From positions 1-20,566 of the forward strand of contig CANHRV010000008.1 of the NCBI GenBank assembly GCA_947463395.1: DNA of 20,566 nucleotides, given 5' to 3'. Under the pieces are notes generated by a model. The model was not told the DNA's origin. It saw only the letters and a list, made by a program, of their open reading frames with translations, and made no database searches. A program made the position numbers and the translations under genes. The DNA is from Opitutia bacterium (GTDB taxonomy: Bacteria > Verrucomicrobiota > Verrucomicrobiia > Opitutales > UBA953). How positions within the stretch are numbered: the first letter of the stretch is position 1; every line of letters begins with the position of its first letter. Below are positions 1-7,989 of the stretch, piece after piece.

Positions 1-323
1 AAACGAAGAATTGGGTTAAACCCTGACAATGGAGCATCTTCTGACTGCACTGGGCTAATCACACTTTGAATAACACGCAGCTTGGGTTGGGGGATGTAAA
101 CAACGGAGGGATCCAGCAGAGTCTGACTTTCAACCAAGGGATCGCCCGAAGGAAGCATTCGAATACTGGGCGCTGTTTTAACTAAACTCGGCTGGCCTCC
201 CGACTGAGGCTTAAAAAGAATAATCCCGATAAGAAAAATAACGGCGGCCAAAATGAGTGCCGTGCGGGTCAAGGGAGGAACCTGCCCTCCCGTGAGATTG
301 CGAATGACAACAAGAAGACGCAT
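1..323 (-). CDS. Partial membrane-anchored protein of unknown function (N-terminal 107 codons)
   Basis: An open frame runs on the minus strand from an ATG at 323-321 to the window edge with no stop, so only the N-terminus is visible. Residues 1-20 are mildly basic and polar (MRLLVVIRNL, then TGGQVPPLTR). Residues 21-37 are a clear hydrophobic membrane segment ending in FKPQ, and the rest is a proline- and serine-rich extracytoplasmic stretch. The topology suggests a single-span protein with a periplasmic part. The start overlaps the stop of the upstream protease gene as TAATG, which implies translational coupling and a shared transcript with smc and the protease. I do not recognise the family. 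A partner or anchor role for the protease is only a guess from position. No Shine-Dalgarno sequence is seen. Confidence 0.7.
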   Translation of the reverse strand, partial: MRLLVVIRNLTGGQVPPLTRTALILAAVIFLIGIILFKPQSGGQPSLVKTAPSIRMLPSGDPLVESQTLLDPSVVYIPQPKLRVIQSVISPVQSEDAPLSGFNPILR

Positions 324-1426
324 TAAGGTGAAACAGGTCTTTCGACCACCGTAACTTTAGCTAAAGAGGGAGTGCGATTTCGTAGAAAAGAAATCTGCAC
401 CACTTCGCCTGGTCGACGTTTGGCAATCGCGATTCGCAAATCATTCCAAGAATCAAAAGGCTTACCATCAATCGCCACGATGACGTCACCTTTTTTAAGA
501 CCACTTTGCTGAGCAGGCGAAGATTCAGCCACCTCGGTGATTAAAACAGAGCCCATTCGTAAGCGCATTTTTTCACAATCCTCGGCTGATAAATCTTCGC
601 CAAACAATCCAACAAAACCTCGAGTGACTCTTCCAGTATTCGCCAAATCCGTTGCAACCACTGATATCAAATTCGCTGGAATCGAAAACCCAATGCCGAT
701 GTTACCACCCTGCCCTGCCGTTCGAATCATGGTGTTCATTCCAATAATTCGGCCTTCAAAATCAATCAAAGGTCCTCCAGAATTTCCCGCATTTATCGGA
801 GCATCGGTTTGAATAAAATCTTGGTAAAGCAGACCAACACCCGTGTCGGAACGCCCCAAGGCAGAAACAATTCCCGAAGTAACCGTCATTCCGACTCCCA
901 AAGGGTTCCCAATAGCGAAGACAGAATCCCCCACCCGCAATTTATCGCTATCAGCGAAACGAGCATAAGGTAAATTGCGCTCAGGAATTTTTAAGACAGC
1001 GATATCTGTAGAATCATCCGAACCTAAAACGGTGGCTTTAAACTCTCGCCGATCAGAGAGCATCACATACGCCGTCGTTGCTAGGGTGTTGTTCGGCATC
1101 ATCACAACATGCCGATTTGTAATCACATAGCCATCGGGATGAATAATCGTGCCCGAACCAAGACCAATAAACATTTGCACCTCTCCCGTCTGAGAATCGA
1201 CTTTGATATCAGAGCGATCAAGTCGACCTCTTAACCGACGAATATACTCGGGAGGTATCGTGGCTGCGGTGCGGATACTCACCACCGAGGGCATAATTTT
1301 CGCTAACATATCCGCACTACTTGCGCCATTCACAGAACGATTTAAGACCCGCGAATCAGATTCAAAACTAACTGTCGCATAAACCCAGACAGGAAGAAGT
1401 GCCAATGCGATGAGCAAACGACTCAT
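323..1426 (-). CDS. htrA: HtrA/Deg-family periplasmic serine protease with one PDZ domain
   Basis: This 367-residue protein starts with a signal peptide (about residues 1-17, MSRLLIALALLPVWVYA), so it should act in the periplasm. The trypsin-like domain spans about 45-265 and shows the full triad: His106 in ITNRHVV, Asp141 in STDIAVLKI, Ser216 in NAGNSGGPL. A single PDZ domain follows (about 270-360), with the GLKKGDVIVAIDGKPF segment typical of Deg proteases. The usual role is degrading or refolding damaged envelope proteins. DegP/DegQ have two PDZ domains and about 450-480 residues, so this is the shorter one-PDZ type, like DegS, but without an uncleaved N-terminal anchor. It lies 41 bases after smc and overlaps the next gene by one base. 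The symbol is meant at family level only. A GAGG lies one base from the ATG, too close to be a normal ribosome-binding site. Confidence 0.93.
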   Translation of the reverse strand: MSRLLIALALLPVWVYATVSFESDSRVLNRSVNGASSADMLAKIMPSVVSIRTAATIPPEYIRRLRGRLDRSDIKVDSQTGEVQMFIGLGSGTIIHPDGYVITNRHVVMMPNNTLATTAYVMLSDRREFKATVLGSDDSTDIAVLKIPERNLPYARFADSDKLRVGDSVFAIGNPLGVGMTVTSGIVSALGRSDTGVGLLYQDFIQTDAPINAGNSGGPLIDFEGRIIGMNTMIRTAGQGGNIGIGFSIPANLISVVATDLANTGRVTRGFVGLFGEDLSAEDCEKMRLRMGSVLITEVAESSPAQQSGLKKGDVIVAIDGKPFDSWNDLRIAIAKRRPGEVVQISFLRNRTPSLAKVTVVERPVSP

Positions 1427-1467
1427 ACCTCACATTGAAACCAAGTCTGCCAGTAAATCAAGCGACC

Positions 1468-4400
1468 TCAGCGTGCCATCGTAAAACCACCACCCGGCGC
1501 CGAAGGCTCCGCCTCATCTCGTTCCTTGTTAAATCGCATCGAGAATAAACGTGTGACCCCGCGCTCCTGCATAGTGGCGCCAAAGATGGCATCAGCAGCT
1601 GAGACGGTTCGTTTATTATGTGTGATAACGAGGAACTGAGAAAACTTAGTGAAGTCTCGAATAATTTCTGTAAAACGAGATACATTAATATCGTCTAAGG
1701 CCGCATCCAACTCATCCAGCACGCAAAGTGGCGAGGGCTTAACCATGTAAATGGCAAAAAGTAAGGCTACCGCCGTCATGGTTTTTTGCCCGCCAGAAAG
1801 CAGAGAAATACTGCGCAACTTTGTGCCAGGAGGGTGAGCAATAATATCAATGCCACTCTCGAGAGGATCCTCCGCTTGTACAAGTTGAAGATCTGCTGAA
1901 CCACCAACGAACAATCTTTCAAAGGTATACTTAAAGTTTTTTCTAACCTGTTCAAAGGTGTCAGTAAAAAGTTTTAGAGAAGTCGAATTCAATTCTTCAA
2001 TGGCTTTGGTTAATTCTTCTTTCGCTTTCCATAAGTCATCACTCTGCTTTGTTAAAAACTCATGGCGCTCGCGCAAAGAAGAATACTCTTCAACGGCCAC
2101 TAGATTTACCGAACCCATGCCCGCCATACGATCACGCAACTCGGCCATTTCACGAACCAGAGGAGGCCAGTCTACGGACTCCAATTCAGCTAAATCTTCT
2201 GCGGTTGGTTCACCGCGCACTTCTGTCGTACGTCTCTTGGTGGAAACAGATTCTTCTTCCGACTCCTCCAAATCATCAAAGCCCGAGGAGCCTTCTGGCT
2301 CACCCTCGGCCAACCAGAGCTGGAGACGCCAATCGATGGAGGAAACTTCCAACTGATGATCGGATTGAACTTTTTCGCTGATAAATCCGCACTGTGAATT
2401 TTGCTCGGCTAAAGAAACCTCTAAATTCTTTAAACGCATTTCAGTTTCGCGCAGACGCTCGCGATCAACCGATAACACTTTTTCTTCGGACTCTAAAATG
2501 CCGTCTTTTTGTGCCAACTCATCGCGGGCAGTATTTAAAGCGAGTTGCGACGTCTCAATTTCTGTCGCACATTGCCGTGAGTTATTTCGTGCCGCCTCGG
2601 CCTGAGTTTTTAAATCGGCAATCAAGCGCTCATTACTCTCGGCCTCTAATCGGCGCGCCGACAATCGGACCTGAGCATCGGCACGACGGGATTCCAGATC
2701 CGCTAATTCGCGACCAGCTAATTCGAGTTTTTGCTTTTGCTCTGCCAAAGAAAGTCTCACTTCTCCAAGAGAATTTCGCCTTAAATCAGCTTCTTGTCGC
2801 CGCTTCTCCACGTCTTGCTCACCAGCCACAATTGTCTGACGTAAACTAGCTACCTGAGCATCTTTAGCCGAGAGAGTTTCTTGCGCACGATCGCGTCGCA
2901 AGAGAGCTTCAGCCTTCGCTGCTTCCGTCTCCATCAACTGACGTTGCTCTCGAGCGAGCCGCTCATCGACAGCGGTTAAAGTGGCTCGAGCGGATTGTTC
3001 ATCCGCTTGTGCCACCGAAAGCTCTTGAGCCGCAAATTGCGTGGCTGCACGAAGCTGTACAACCTGAGCCTCGTTTTGGTCCATCGAAGACTGCAACGCT
3101 AAGGCTTTTTCATTTAAACTCGTGAGCTTATCGTTTTCCGATTCGAGTTGAGAGCGAACGGTGCGAATCTCGCTTTCACGAGAAAAAACACCCGAACCCG
3201 AACCCGTAGCAACTTTTTTGGGACGTCCGGCAAAAACCAAACCGCGACGATCCATCAAGTCCCCCGAAGTCGTGGCAACGAGGAAGAAATCAAACGAAGT
3301 ATGACTGCGCCACCATTGAATAAAATCAGGGAGACTCTCGCAGAGATAACAACCGTCAAAAAGGTTGGAAAGTAAACGCTGATGGGCCGATGACTTGGCT
3401 TGTACGGCTTGTGACGCAGGACGAAGCCAGCTGGGAGCACTTACAGGCGAAGGGGCAGCTGAAGGGACCTCCACTTGGAACACAGCACGACCTAATTCGC
3501 GCTGAGTAATCTGGGCAACCACTCCTGGAAGGAATTCTGCACTTTCCAAAGCAACGGCTTCGGAGGCGGCTCCTAAAATATTTTCTAAAGCTCCCGCGAC
3601 AGAAATATCGGTTACAGTTACTAAATCAGCCAGAGCCATCGCCTTGCCAGCGGGAACACCTTCAGCCAGCTCGCCACGTAATACAGCTTTAGCTGCATCA
3701 GAAAAACCTTCGAGGCGCGACTGCATCTGCTCAAGCATACCCAACTGAGCAGAGAGTTTTGCTACCAAACGATCTTGTTCAGAAATTGATAACTGTAAGT
3801 TTCGAAATTGCGAAAGTAACTCACGTCCGGCCTCCACCGCAGTTTGTTCGGCATTTCGAGCTGCCTGCAGATCGGCGTGTCGTGCACTGACAACTCCGGC
3901 ACAATCGGTGGCTCTTCGCTCCACTGCCATTCGCTCATCTTTTGCTTGAGACAATGAACTCGCGAGGTCCACTTGACGTGCCTGATAGCCACGCAAATCA
4001 ACTTCGAGATTGGTTACGTCGGCTCGGGCACGAGTCATTTCACCTTCTGCAACTAAAACATCTTGGCGAGCATGACGAAGGCGTGCTTCTGCTTCGGCGA
4101 GTAAACGGATGGACTCATCAACCTCCGCCGTTTTTTCCCGGAAAGAAGCATCGGCTTGACTAACATCGCTGGCGACAGCGGTTTTGACGTCGGAACTTCC
4201 CTGCAGACGGGCGGAAAATTCAGCAATGGCTTGCTCCGCCTCTGCTGCTTCGCGTCGAATATCGCTGAGACGTTGGGATAAATCTGTCGCTCGTAAATCA
4301 GCGGTTCTAGCTTCTGCCTCAGCGTTTTCACGCGCCGTACGAATATCAAAAAGAGCCTGCTGGGCACGCTGCACTTGTTCAGCCAACTCGATTCTGGCCG

Positions 4401-5220
4401 CTCTTGTCGTACTCAGGGCAGCTTCTCGATTTCGTAAATCTTCAGCTAAAACATCAACTTCAGTTCGGCAGGTGGTAGCTTCGGCATCGAGTTTTTCTAC
4501 CTGCGCTTTTCGTTCAAAAAACTGTTTCGTTTGCCACGCTAAATCTAAGTGCGTGAAGCGATGTTTTAATCGACGATACCGAAGAGCCTTTGAAGCTTGG
4601 CGTCGTAAACTCGCAATTTGACGACCAACCTCTCCAATCACATCGGTTACACGAGCCAAATTGGTATCGACACCCGATAGCTTACTGAGGGCTTCTTTGC
4701 GTTGAGATTTGTAACGGGTGATTCCTGCAGCTTCTTCAAAAAGTGTCCGTCGCTCAGCAGGATTCGCCGAAAGAACTTGATCAATTTGTCCCTGGACCAT
4801 GAACGAGTAGGACATTCGCCCAACTCCCGTATCCATGAAAAGTCGTTGAATATCTTTAAGACGTGCAGGTTTCCCGTTGATAAAATAATCACTGGTACCC
4901 TCGCGGTAGAGACGGCGCATCACGGAAACTTCAGCAAAAGCGGTTCCCAATTCTCTTTCACAGTCGGTAAAAACTAATTCGACTTCACATTGGGACATCG
5001 GCTTGCGTCGATCGGTCCCAATGAAAATAACATCCTGCATCGTTTGACCACGCAGGGATTTAGCACTCTGCTCTCCCAGCACCCAGCGAATCGCGTCGAC
5101 GATGTTCGATTTACCGCAGCCGTTGGGTCCAACGACAGCCGTAATTCCAGGTCCGAGCTCGATTCGAGTGCGGTCAGCAAAACTTTTAAATCCGTTGGCG
5201 ACGATTTCCTTGAGGTACAT
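1468..5220 (-). CDS. smc: Chromosome segregation ATPase SMC
   Basis: This 1250-residue protein has the complete SMC layout. The N-terminal ATPase half has Walker A GPNGCGKSN at 31-39. A long coiled coil follows, then a hinge at about 505-675. The returning coiled coil leads to the C-terminal half, with signature LSGGQK at 1141-1146, Walker B CVLDELDAALDD from 1166, and the H-loop His at about 1201. SMC dimers with ScpAB compact and organise sister chromosomes; scpA and scpB are not in this window. The signature reads LSGGQ, where bacterial SMCs usually have LSGGE. A low-complexity acidic stretch (FDDLEESEEES, about 981-991) followed by a basic RR patch interrupts the C-terminal coiled coil near its head end. 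The length is slightly above the usual 1150-1200. The ATG start gives the expected MYLKEIVANGFKSFAD opening. No Shine-Dalgarno sequence is visible. Confidence 0.97.
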   Translation of the reverse strand: MYLKEIVANGFKSFADRTRIELGPGITAVVGPNGCGKSNIVDAIRWVLGEQSAKSLRGQTMQDVIFIGTDRRKPMSQCEVELVFTDCERELGTAFAEVSVMRRLYREGTSDYFINGKPARLKDIQRLFMDTGVGRMSYSFMVQGQIDQVLSANPAERRTLFEEAAGITRYKSQRKEALSKLSGVDTNLARVTDVIGEVGRQIASLRRQASKALRYRRLKHRFTHLDLAWQTKQFFERKAQVEKLDAEATTCRTEVDVLAEDLRNREAALSTTRAARIELAEQVQRAQQALFDIRTARENAEAEARTADLRATDLSQRLSDIRREAAEAEQAIAEFSARLQGSSDVKTAVASDVSQADASFREKTAEVDESIRLLAEAEARLRHARQDVLVAEGEMTRARADVTNLEVDLRGYQARQVDLASSLSQAKDERMAVERRATDCAGVVSARHADLQAARNAEQTAVEAGRELLSQFRNLQLSISEQDRLVAKLSAQLGMLEQMQSRLEGFSDAAKAVLRGELAEGVPAGKAMALADLVTVTDISVAGALENILGAASEAVALESAEFLPGVVAQITQRELGRAVFQVEVPSAAPSPVSAPSWLRPASQAVQAKSSAHQRLLSNLFDGCYLCESLPDFIQWWRSHTSFDFFLVATTSGDLMDRRGLVFAGRPKKVATGSGSGVFSRESEIRTVRSQLESENDKLTSLNEKALALQSSMDQNEAQVVQLRAATQFAAQELSVAQADEQSARATLTAVDERLAREQRQLMETEAAKAEALLRRDRAQETLSAKDAQVASLRQTIVAGEQDVEKRRQEADLRRNSLGEVRLSLAEQKQKLELAGRELADLESRRADAQVRLSARRLEAESNERLIADLKTQAEAARNNSRQCATEIETSQLALNTARDELAQKDGILESEEKVLSVDRERLRETEMRLKNLEVSLAEQNSQCGFISEKVQSDHQLEVSSIDWRLQLWLAEGEPEGSSGFDDLEESEEESVSTKRRTTEVRGEPTAEDLAELESVDWPPLVREMAELRDRMAGMGSVNLVAVEEYSSLRERHEFLTKQSDDLWKAKEELTKAIEELNSTSLKLFTDTFEQVRKNFKYTFERLFVGGSADLQLVQAEDPLESGIDIIAHPPGTKLRSISLLSGGQKTMTAVALLFAIYMVKPSPLCVLDELDAALDDINVSRFTEIIRDFTKFSQFLVITHNKRTVSAADAIFGATMQERGVTRLFSMRFNKERDEAEPSAPGGGFTMAR

Positions 5221-5370
5221 CGAGGGGTGGTTAAGGAACGATTGACCTAGGATAACCTCGCCGCAAGGCGAGATATAGGCATTTTAAGGCGAGTTATTCA
5301 CGATAAAAAGCCGGATTCGTGATTGACGACCTCGCCCTCCCTCTGTTGCCTCGACCCTCCAACTGCTAAT
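5221..5370. promoter_or_regulatory. Divergent smc/rpsU control region with repeated CTCGCC/GGCGAG elements
   Basis: This 150-base gap separates two divergent genes, so it must hold both promoters. It contains CTCGCC at 5257-5262 and 5331-5336 and GGCGAG at 5267-5272 and 5288-5293. The first pair forms a perfect 6-bp hairpin with a GCAA tetraloop (5257-5272). AAGGCGAG occurs twice exactly 21 bases apart (5265 and 5286), and ACCTCGCC twice (5255 and 5329). CCTCC appears at 5336-5340 and 5356-5360, just before rpsU. TTGACC (5242) and TTGACG (5323) resemble -35 boxes, but I could not find a good -10 at proper spacing for either. No Shine-Dalgarno sequence precedes either start. Confidence 0.5.
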
Positions 5371-5571
5371 ATGTCTGTAGAAATCAAGATTCGTAAAGGT
5401 GAGACCGTTGATAAAGCTCTCCGCCGTCTTAAAAAGAAGGTCGACCGTGAAGGCATCATCAAAGATGCACGTGCTAAGCGTGGCTACGAAAAGCCCTGCG
5501 AGCGTCGCCGTCGCAAAGAGAAAGTGAAGAACTTCAACAGCTACCTCCGCAAGAAGTGGGATAACGCCTAA
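5371..5571 (+). CDS. rpsU: 30S ribosomal protein bS21
   Basis: This 66-residue, strongly basic protein (MSVEIKIRKGETVDKALRRL start, arginine/lysine-rich C-terminal half with CERRRRKEK) is a standard bS21, within the family's usual 57-71 residues. bS21 sits on the 30S platform next to the 3' end of 16S rRNA, near the anti-Shine-Dalgarno sequence, and takes part in initiation. A longer frame is open from an ATG at 5323, but it would add sixteen unconserved residues, so the ATG at 5371 is chosen. The sequence before it is pyrimidine-rich, with two CCTCC motifs and no Shine-Dalgarno sequence, odd for a highly expressed ribosomal gene. The gene is monocistronic, divergent from smc, and followed by a strong terminator. 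Confidence 0.96.
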   Translation: MSVEIKIRKGETVDKALRRLKKKVDREGIIKDARAKRGYEKPCERRRRKEKVKNFNSYLRKKWDNA

Positions 5572-5595
5572 GTCTAGGCCACCATCCTCTCCCAA

Positions 5596-5627
5596 GGCCC
5601 GCCCTTTTCGGCGGGTCTTTTGTTTTT
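5596..5627 (+). terminator. Intrinsic terminator of rpsU
   Basis: The stem GGCCCGCC (5596-5603) pairs with GGCGGGTC (5610-5617) as 8 bp including one G-U, around the loop CTTTTC. A T-rich tract (TTTTGTTTTT, 5618-5627) follows, 24 bases after the rpsU stop. Confidence 0.92.
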
Positions 5628-5630
5628 AAG

Positions 5631-5669
5631 CAAAACAAAAAGGGTCAAACCCTGAGGTTCGACCCTTTT
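5631..5669 (-). terminator. Intrinsic terminator of glnN
   Basis: AAAAGGGTC (5638-5646) pairs perfectly with GACCCTTTT (5661-5669). After one mismatch the stem continues as AACC/GGTT around a four-base loop. Read on the minus strand, the stem ends in a TTTTTGTTTTG tract, so it terminates glnN transcripts arriving from the right. It begins 19 bases after the glnN stop and lies directly against the rpsU terminator. It may also act weakly on the plus strand, where TTTT follows. Confidence 0.9.
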
Positions 5670-5688
5670 AAAAGAACTCAACCGAGAC

Positions 5689-7848
5689 TTAGCGCAAGAA
5701 GAGCAATTCTTGGTAAGAAGGTAATGGCCAGTATTCGTCGGACACAACTTCTTCAAGAGCGTCAGCCGCTGCACGAACCTTCAACATGGCAGGAAGGATC
5801 TTGTCGCAGGCATGACGAGCATTGCCGTGACTATCATCCTTCGACTCGCCACGAAGTTTATCGAGAGAATCAAGGGAGGCCGCTAAATCCTCAGCCAGGC
5901 TGATGACTTCCTTACGGAGTTTTCCACCAGACTTCGAGTCAGCCACAGGCGTTAAATCAGCAGCGTACTTAAGAGCGGCAGGCAGGAGTAAGGTGCGACC
6001 AATATCCGAAACCAATTTAGATTCGGTATTGATGGTCAGAACATAAGAGTGAGTGTAGATTTCTTCGCGAGAAACTAACTCTTCTTTGCTCAACACATTT
6101 TGACGCTCGAAGACTTCAATCGTCGACTTAGCAACAATTTCTGGAAGGGCATCTGGCGTCGTGCGAAGATTCTTCAATCCGCGCTTTGCTGCCTCTTTGT
6201 GCCATTCTTCAGAGTAACCATTACCATTGAAGATGATACGACCGTGCTTGGTGAGGATATTCTTGAGAACCGTCTGTAAGGCAGCGTTGAAGTTACCCTT
6301 CTCTGCCTTGATTTCTGCACTCAAGTCGTCGGCCAATTTATCCAGCGAGTCTGCCATGATGGTATTTAGAACCGTCAATGGACCAGCCACGGAGAAGGAG
6401 GAACCAACAGCGCGAAACTCAAACTTGTTACCGGTGAAGGCAAAAGGACTGGTTCGGTTACGGTCACCCGCATCCTTCGGAAGAACAGGGAGCGTATCAA
6501 CGCCCAAGGTCATCGTGCCACCTTTGCGAGAACTGGAGGCAGAACCACTCTTCTTCACTTGCTCAATCACTTCATTGAGCATGTCACCAAGGTAAATCGA
6601 GATAATCGCGGGAGGAGCTTCATTCGCACCAAGACGGTGATCGTTACCAGCCGATGCTACTGAAGCACGCAGGAGACCTTGGTGTAAATCAACCGCACGA
6701 ATAACCGCTGAACAGAAGGTAAGGAATTGTGCATTCTCGTGAGGAGCCGAACCTGGTTCCAAGAGATTACCAACACCTGCACCACCCAGCGACCAGTTAA
6801 CGTGCTTACCCGAACCATTCACGCCAGCAAAGGGCTTTTCAGCCAAGAGGCAGACGAAACCATGCTTAGCAGCCACACGCTTTAATAGCGTCATGGTCAA
6901 CATTTGGTGATCGTGAGCAACGTTGGCGGATTCGAAAATCGGAGCGACTTCGAATTGAGCTGGAGCCACTTCATTGTGACGAGTCTTGATTGGAATGCCG
7001 AGCTTGAAGCATTCGCGTTCGGTTTCCATCATACAAGCGAGAACACGATCAGGGATAGTACCAAAGTACTGGTCTTCGAATTCTTGACCCTTCGCAGGCT
7101 TAGCACCGAAGAGCGAACGACCACAGGTATAGAGGTCGGGGCGAAGATAGAATAAACGAGAATCGATAAGGAAATACTCCTGCTCGGGACCGCAGGAGGC
7201 ACTGATGAAACCAGCTTTCTTGCCGAAGAGTTCGAGCACGCGATGGGCAGCCTTATTCAGGGCATGCATGGAACGAAGCAGAGGCGTCTTTTTATCCAAA
7301 GCTTCACCCTTCCAAGAAACGAAAGCTGTAGGAATACAAAGGGTCGAACCATTTTCTCCATCGAAAATGTAAGCAGGAGAAGTAACGTCCCAAGCGGTAT
7401 AACCACGAGCTTCGAAAGTAGAGCGAAGGCCACCGTTCGGGAAAGAAGAGGCGTCTGGCTCAGCTTGAATTAAAGCCTTACCAGAAAACTGAGCCAAGGT
7501 TCCAGTACCATGAGGCTCAAAGAACGTATCATGCTTTTCCGCCGTGGATCCGGTGAGAGGATGGAACACGTGAGCGTAATGTGTGGCACCACATTCTAGC
7601 GCCCAATCCTTAATCGCTGAAGCAACCACATCGGCAGCTGCACTGTCGAGTTTGGCACCCGACTCGATGCAATTTTTTAGCGCCTTAAAGATATCCTTCG
7701 GTAAACGCTTTTCCATTTTCTCGAGCGAGAAAACATTCTGGCCATAGATTAAATCGATTTTCTCATTACGAAAATCGAAAGTGCTCTGTAGGCGTGGTTG
7801 CGAAGCAATTGACTCAATTGCATTTCGGCGGGCTGGATTGGTGCTCAT
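5689..7848 (-). CDS. glnN: Glutamine synthetase type III
   Basis: This 719-residue enzyme belongs to the GSIII class (about 700-730 residues, dodecameric), not GSI or GSII. It makes glutamine from glutamate, ammonia and ATP in the cytoplasm. Visible hallmarks in order: the N-terminal GSIII segment with GLRSTFEARGYTAWD (140-154), GPEQEYFLID metal/glutamate site (220-229), RHNEVAPAQFE (290-300), NGSGKHVNWSLG ATP loop (344-355), GNDHRLGANEAPP (401-413) and NRTSPFAFTGNKFEFR (464-479). The C-terminal 200 residues are the helical extension found only in GSIII. The gene has its own sigma-54-type promoter and its own terminator, so it appears monocistronic and nitrogen-regulated. No glnB/glnK or ammonium transporter gene is next to it. 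No Shine-Dalgarno sequence precedes the ATG. Confidence 0.97.
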   Translation of the reverse strand: MSTNPARRNAIESIASQPRLQSTFDFRNEKIDLIYGQNVFSLEKMEKRLPKDIFKALKNCIESGAKLDSAAADVVASAIKDWALECGATHYAHVFHPLTGSTAEKHDTFFEPHGTGTLAQFSGKALIQAEPDASSFPNGGLRSTFEARGYTAWDVTSPAYIFDGENGSTLCIPTAFVSWKGEALDKKTPLLRSMHALNKAAHRVLELFGKKAGFISASCGPEQEYFLIDSRLFYLRPDLYTCGRSLFGAKPAKGQEFEDQYFGTIPDRVLACMMETERECFKLGIPIKTRHNEVAPAQFEVAPIFESANVAHDHQMLTMTLLKRVAAKHGFVCLLAEKPFAGVNGSGKHVNWSLGGAGVGNLLEPGSAPHENAQFLTFCSAVIRAVDLHQGLLRASVASAGNDHRLGANEAPPAIISIYLGDMLNEVIEQVKKSGSASSSRKGGTMTLGVDTLPVLPKDAGDRNRTSPFAFTGNKFEFRAVGSSFSVAGPLTVLNTIMADSLDKLADDLSAEIKAEKGNFNAALQTVLKNILTKHGRIIFNGNGYSEEWHKEAAKRGLKNLRTTPDALPEIVAKSTIEVFERQNVLSKEELVSREEIYTHSYVLTINTESKLVSDIGRTLLLPAALKYAADLTPVADSKSGGKLRKEVISLAEDLAASLDSLDKLRGESKDDSHGNARHACDKILPAMLKVRAAADALEEVVSDEYWPLPSYQELLFLR

Positions 7849-7895
7849 TGTTGGGGGATTAGAAAGGAATTAGGTGTTTAATTTCACACAGAAAC

Positions 7896-7911
7896 AGCAC
7901 TCTATGTGCCA
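7896..7911 (-). promoter_or_regulatory. Sigma-54 promoter of glnN
   Basis: On the minus strand, TGGCAC (7911-7906), five bases, then GTGCT (7900-7896) matches the sigma-54 consensus TGGCAC-N5-TTGCW at all fixed positions but one (G for the first T). The essential GG and GC are ten bases apart. Transcription should begin near 7885, giving a leader of about 37 bases before the glnN ATG. An inverted repeat TGTGCC-AC-GGCACA (7905-7918) overlaps the -24 half. A sigma-54 promoter fits nitrogen control of glutamine synthetase. The activator and its upstream site are not identified. Confidence 0.72.
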
Positions 7912-7989
7912 CGGCACAACCCCGAACCATTCACAGTAAGTTTTGCCTAAAAATAAACAATTGTGTCTAATTTTGGGCTTTTGACCTAT

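Noticed and set aside
1958..4621. Several plus-strand open frames of 75-150 codons inside smc
   Set aside because: They are antisense shadows of a well-conserved gene, rich in Ser/Arg with no recognisable domain and no start signals.
5323..5370. Upstream ATG in frame with rpsU
   Set aside because: It would add sixteen residues with no match to bS21, and the standard MSVEIKIRKGE start is at 5371.
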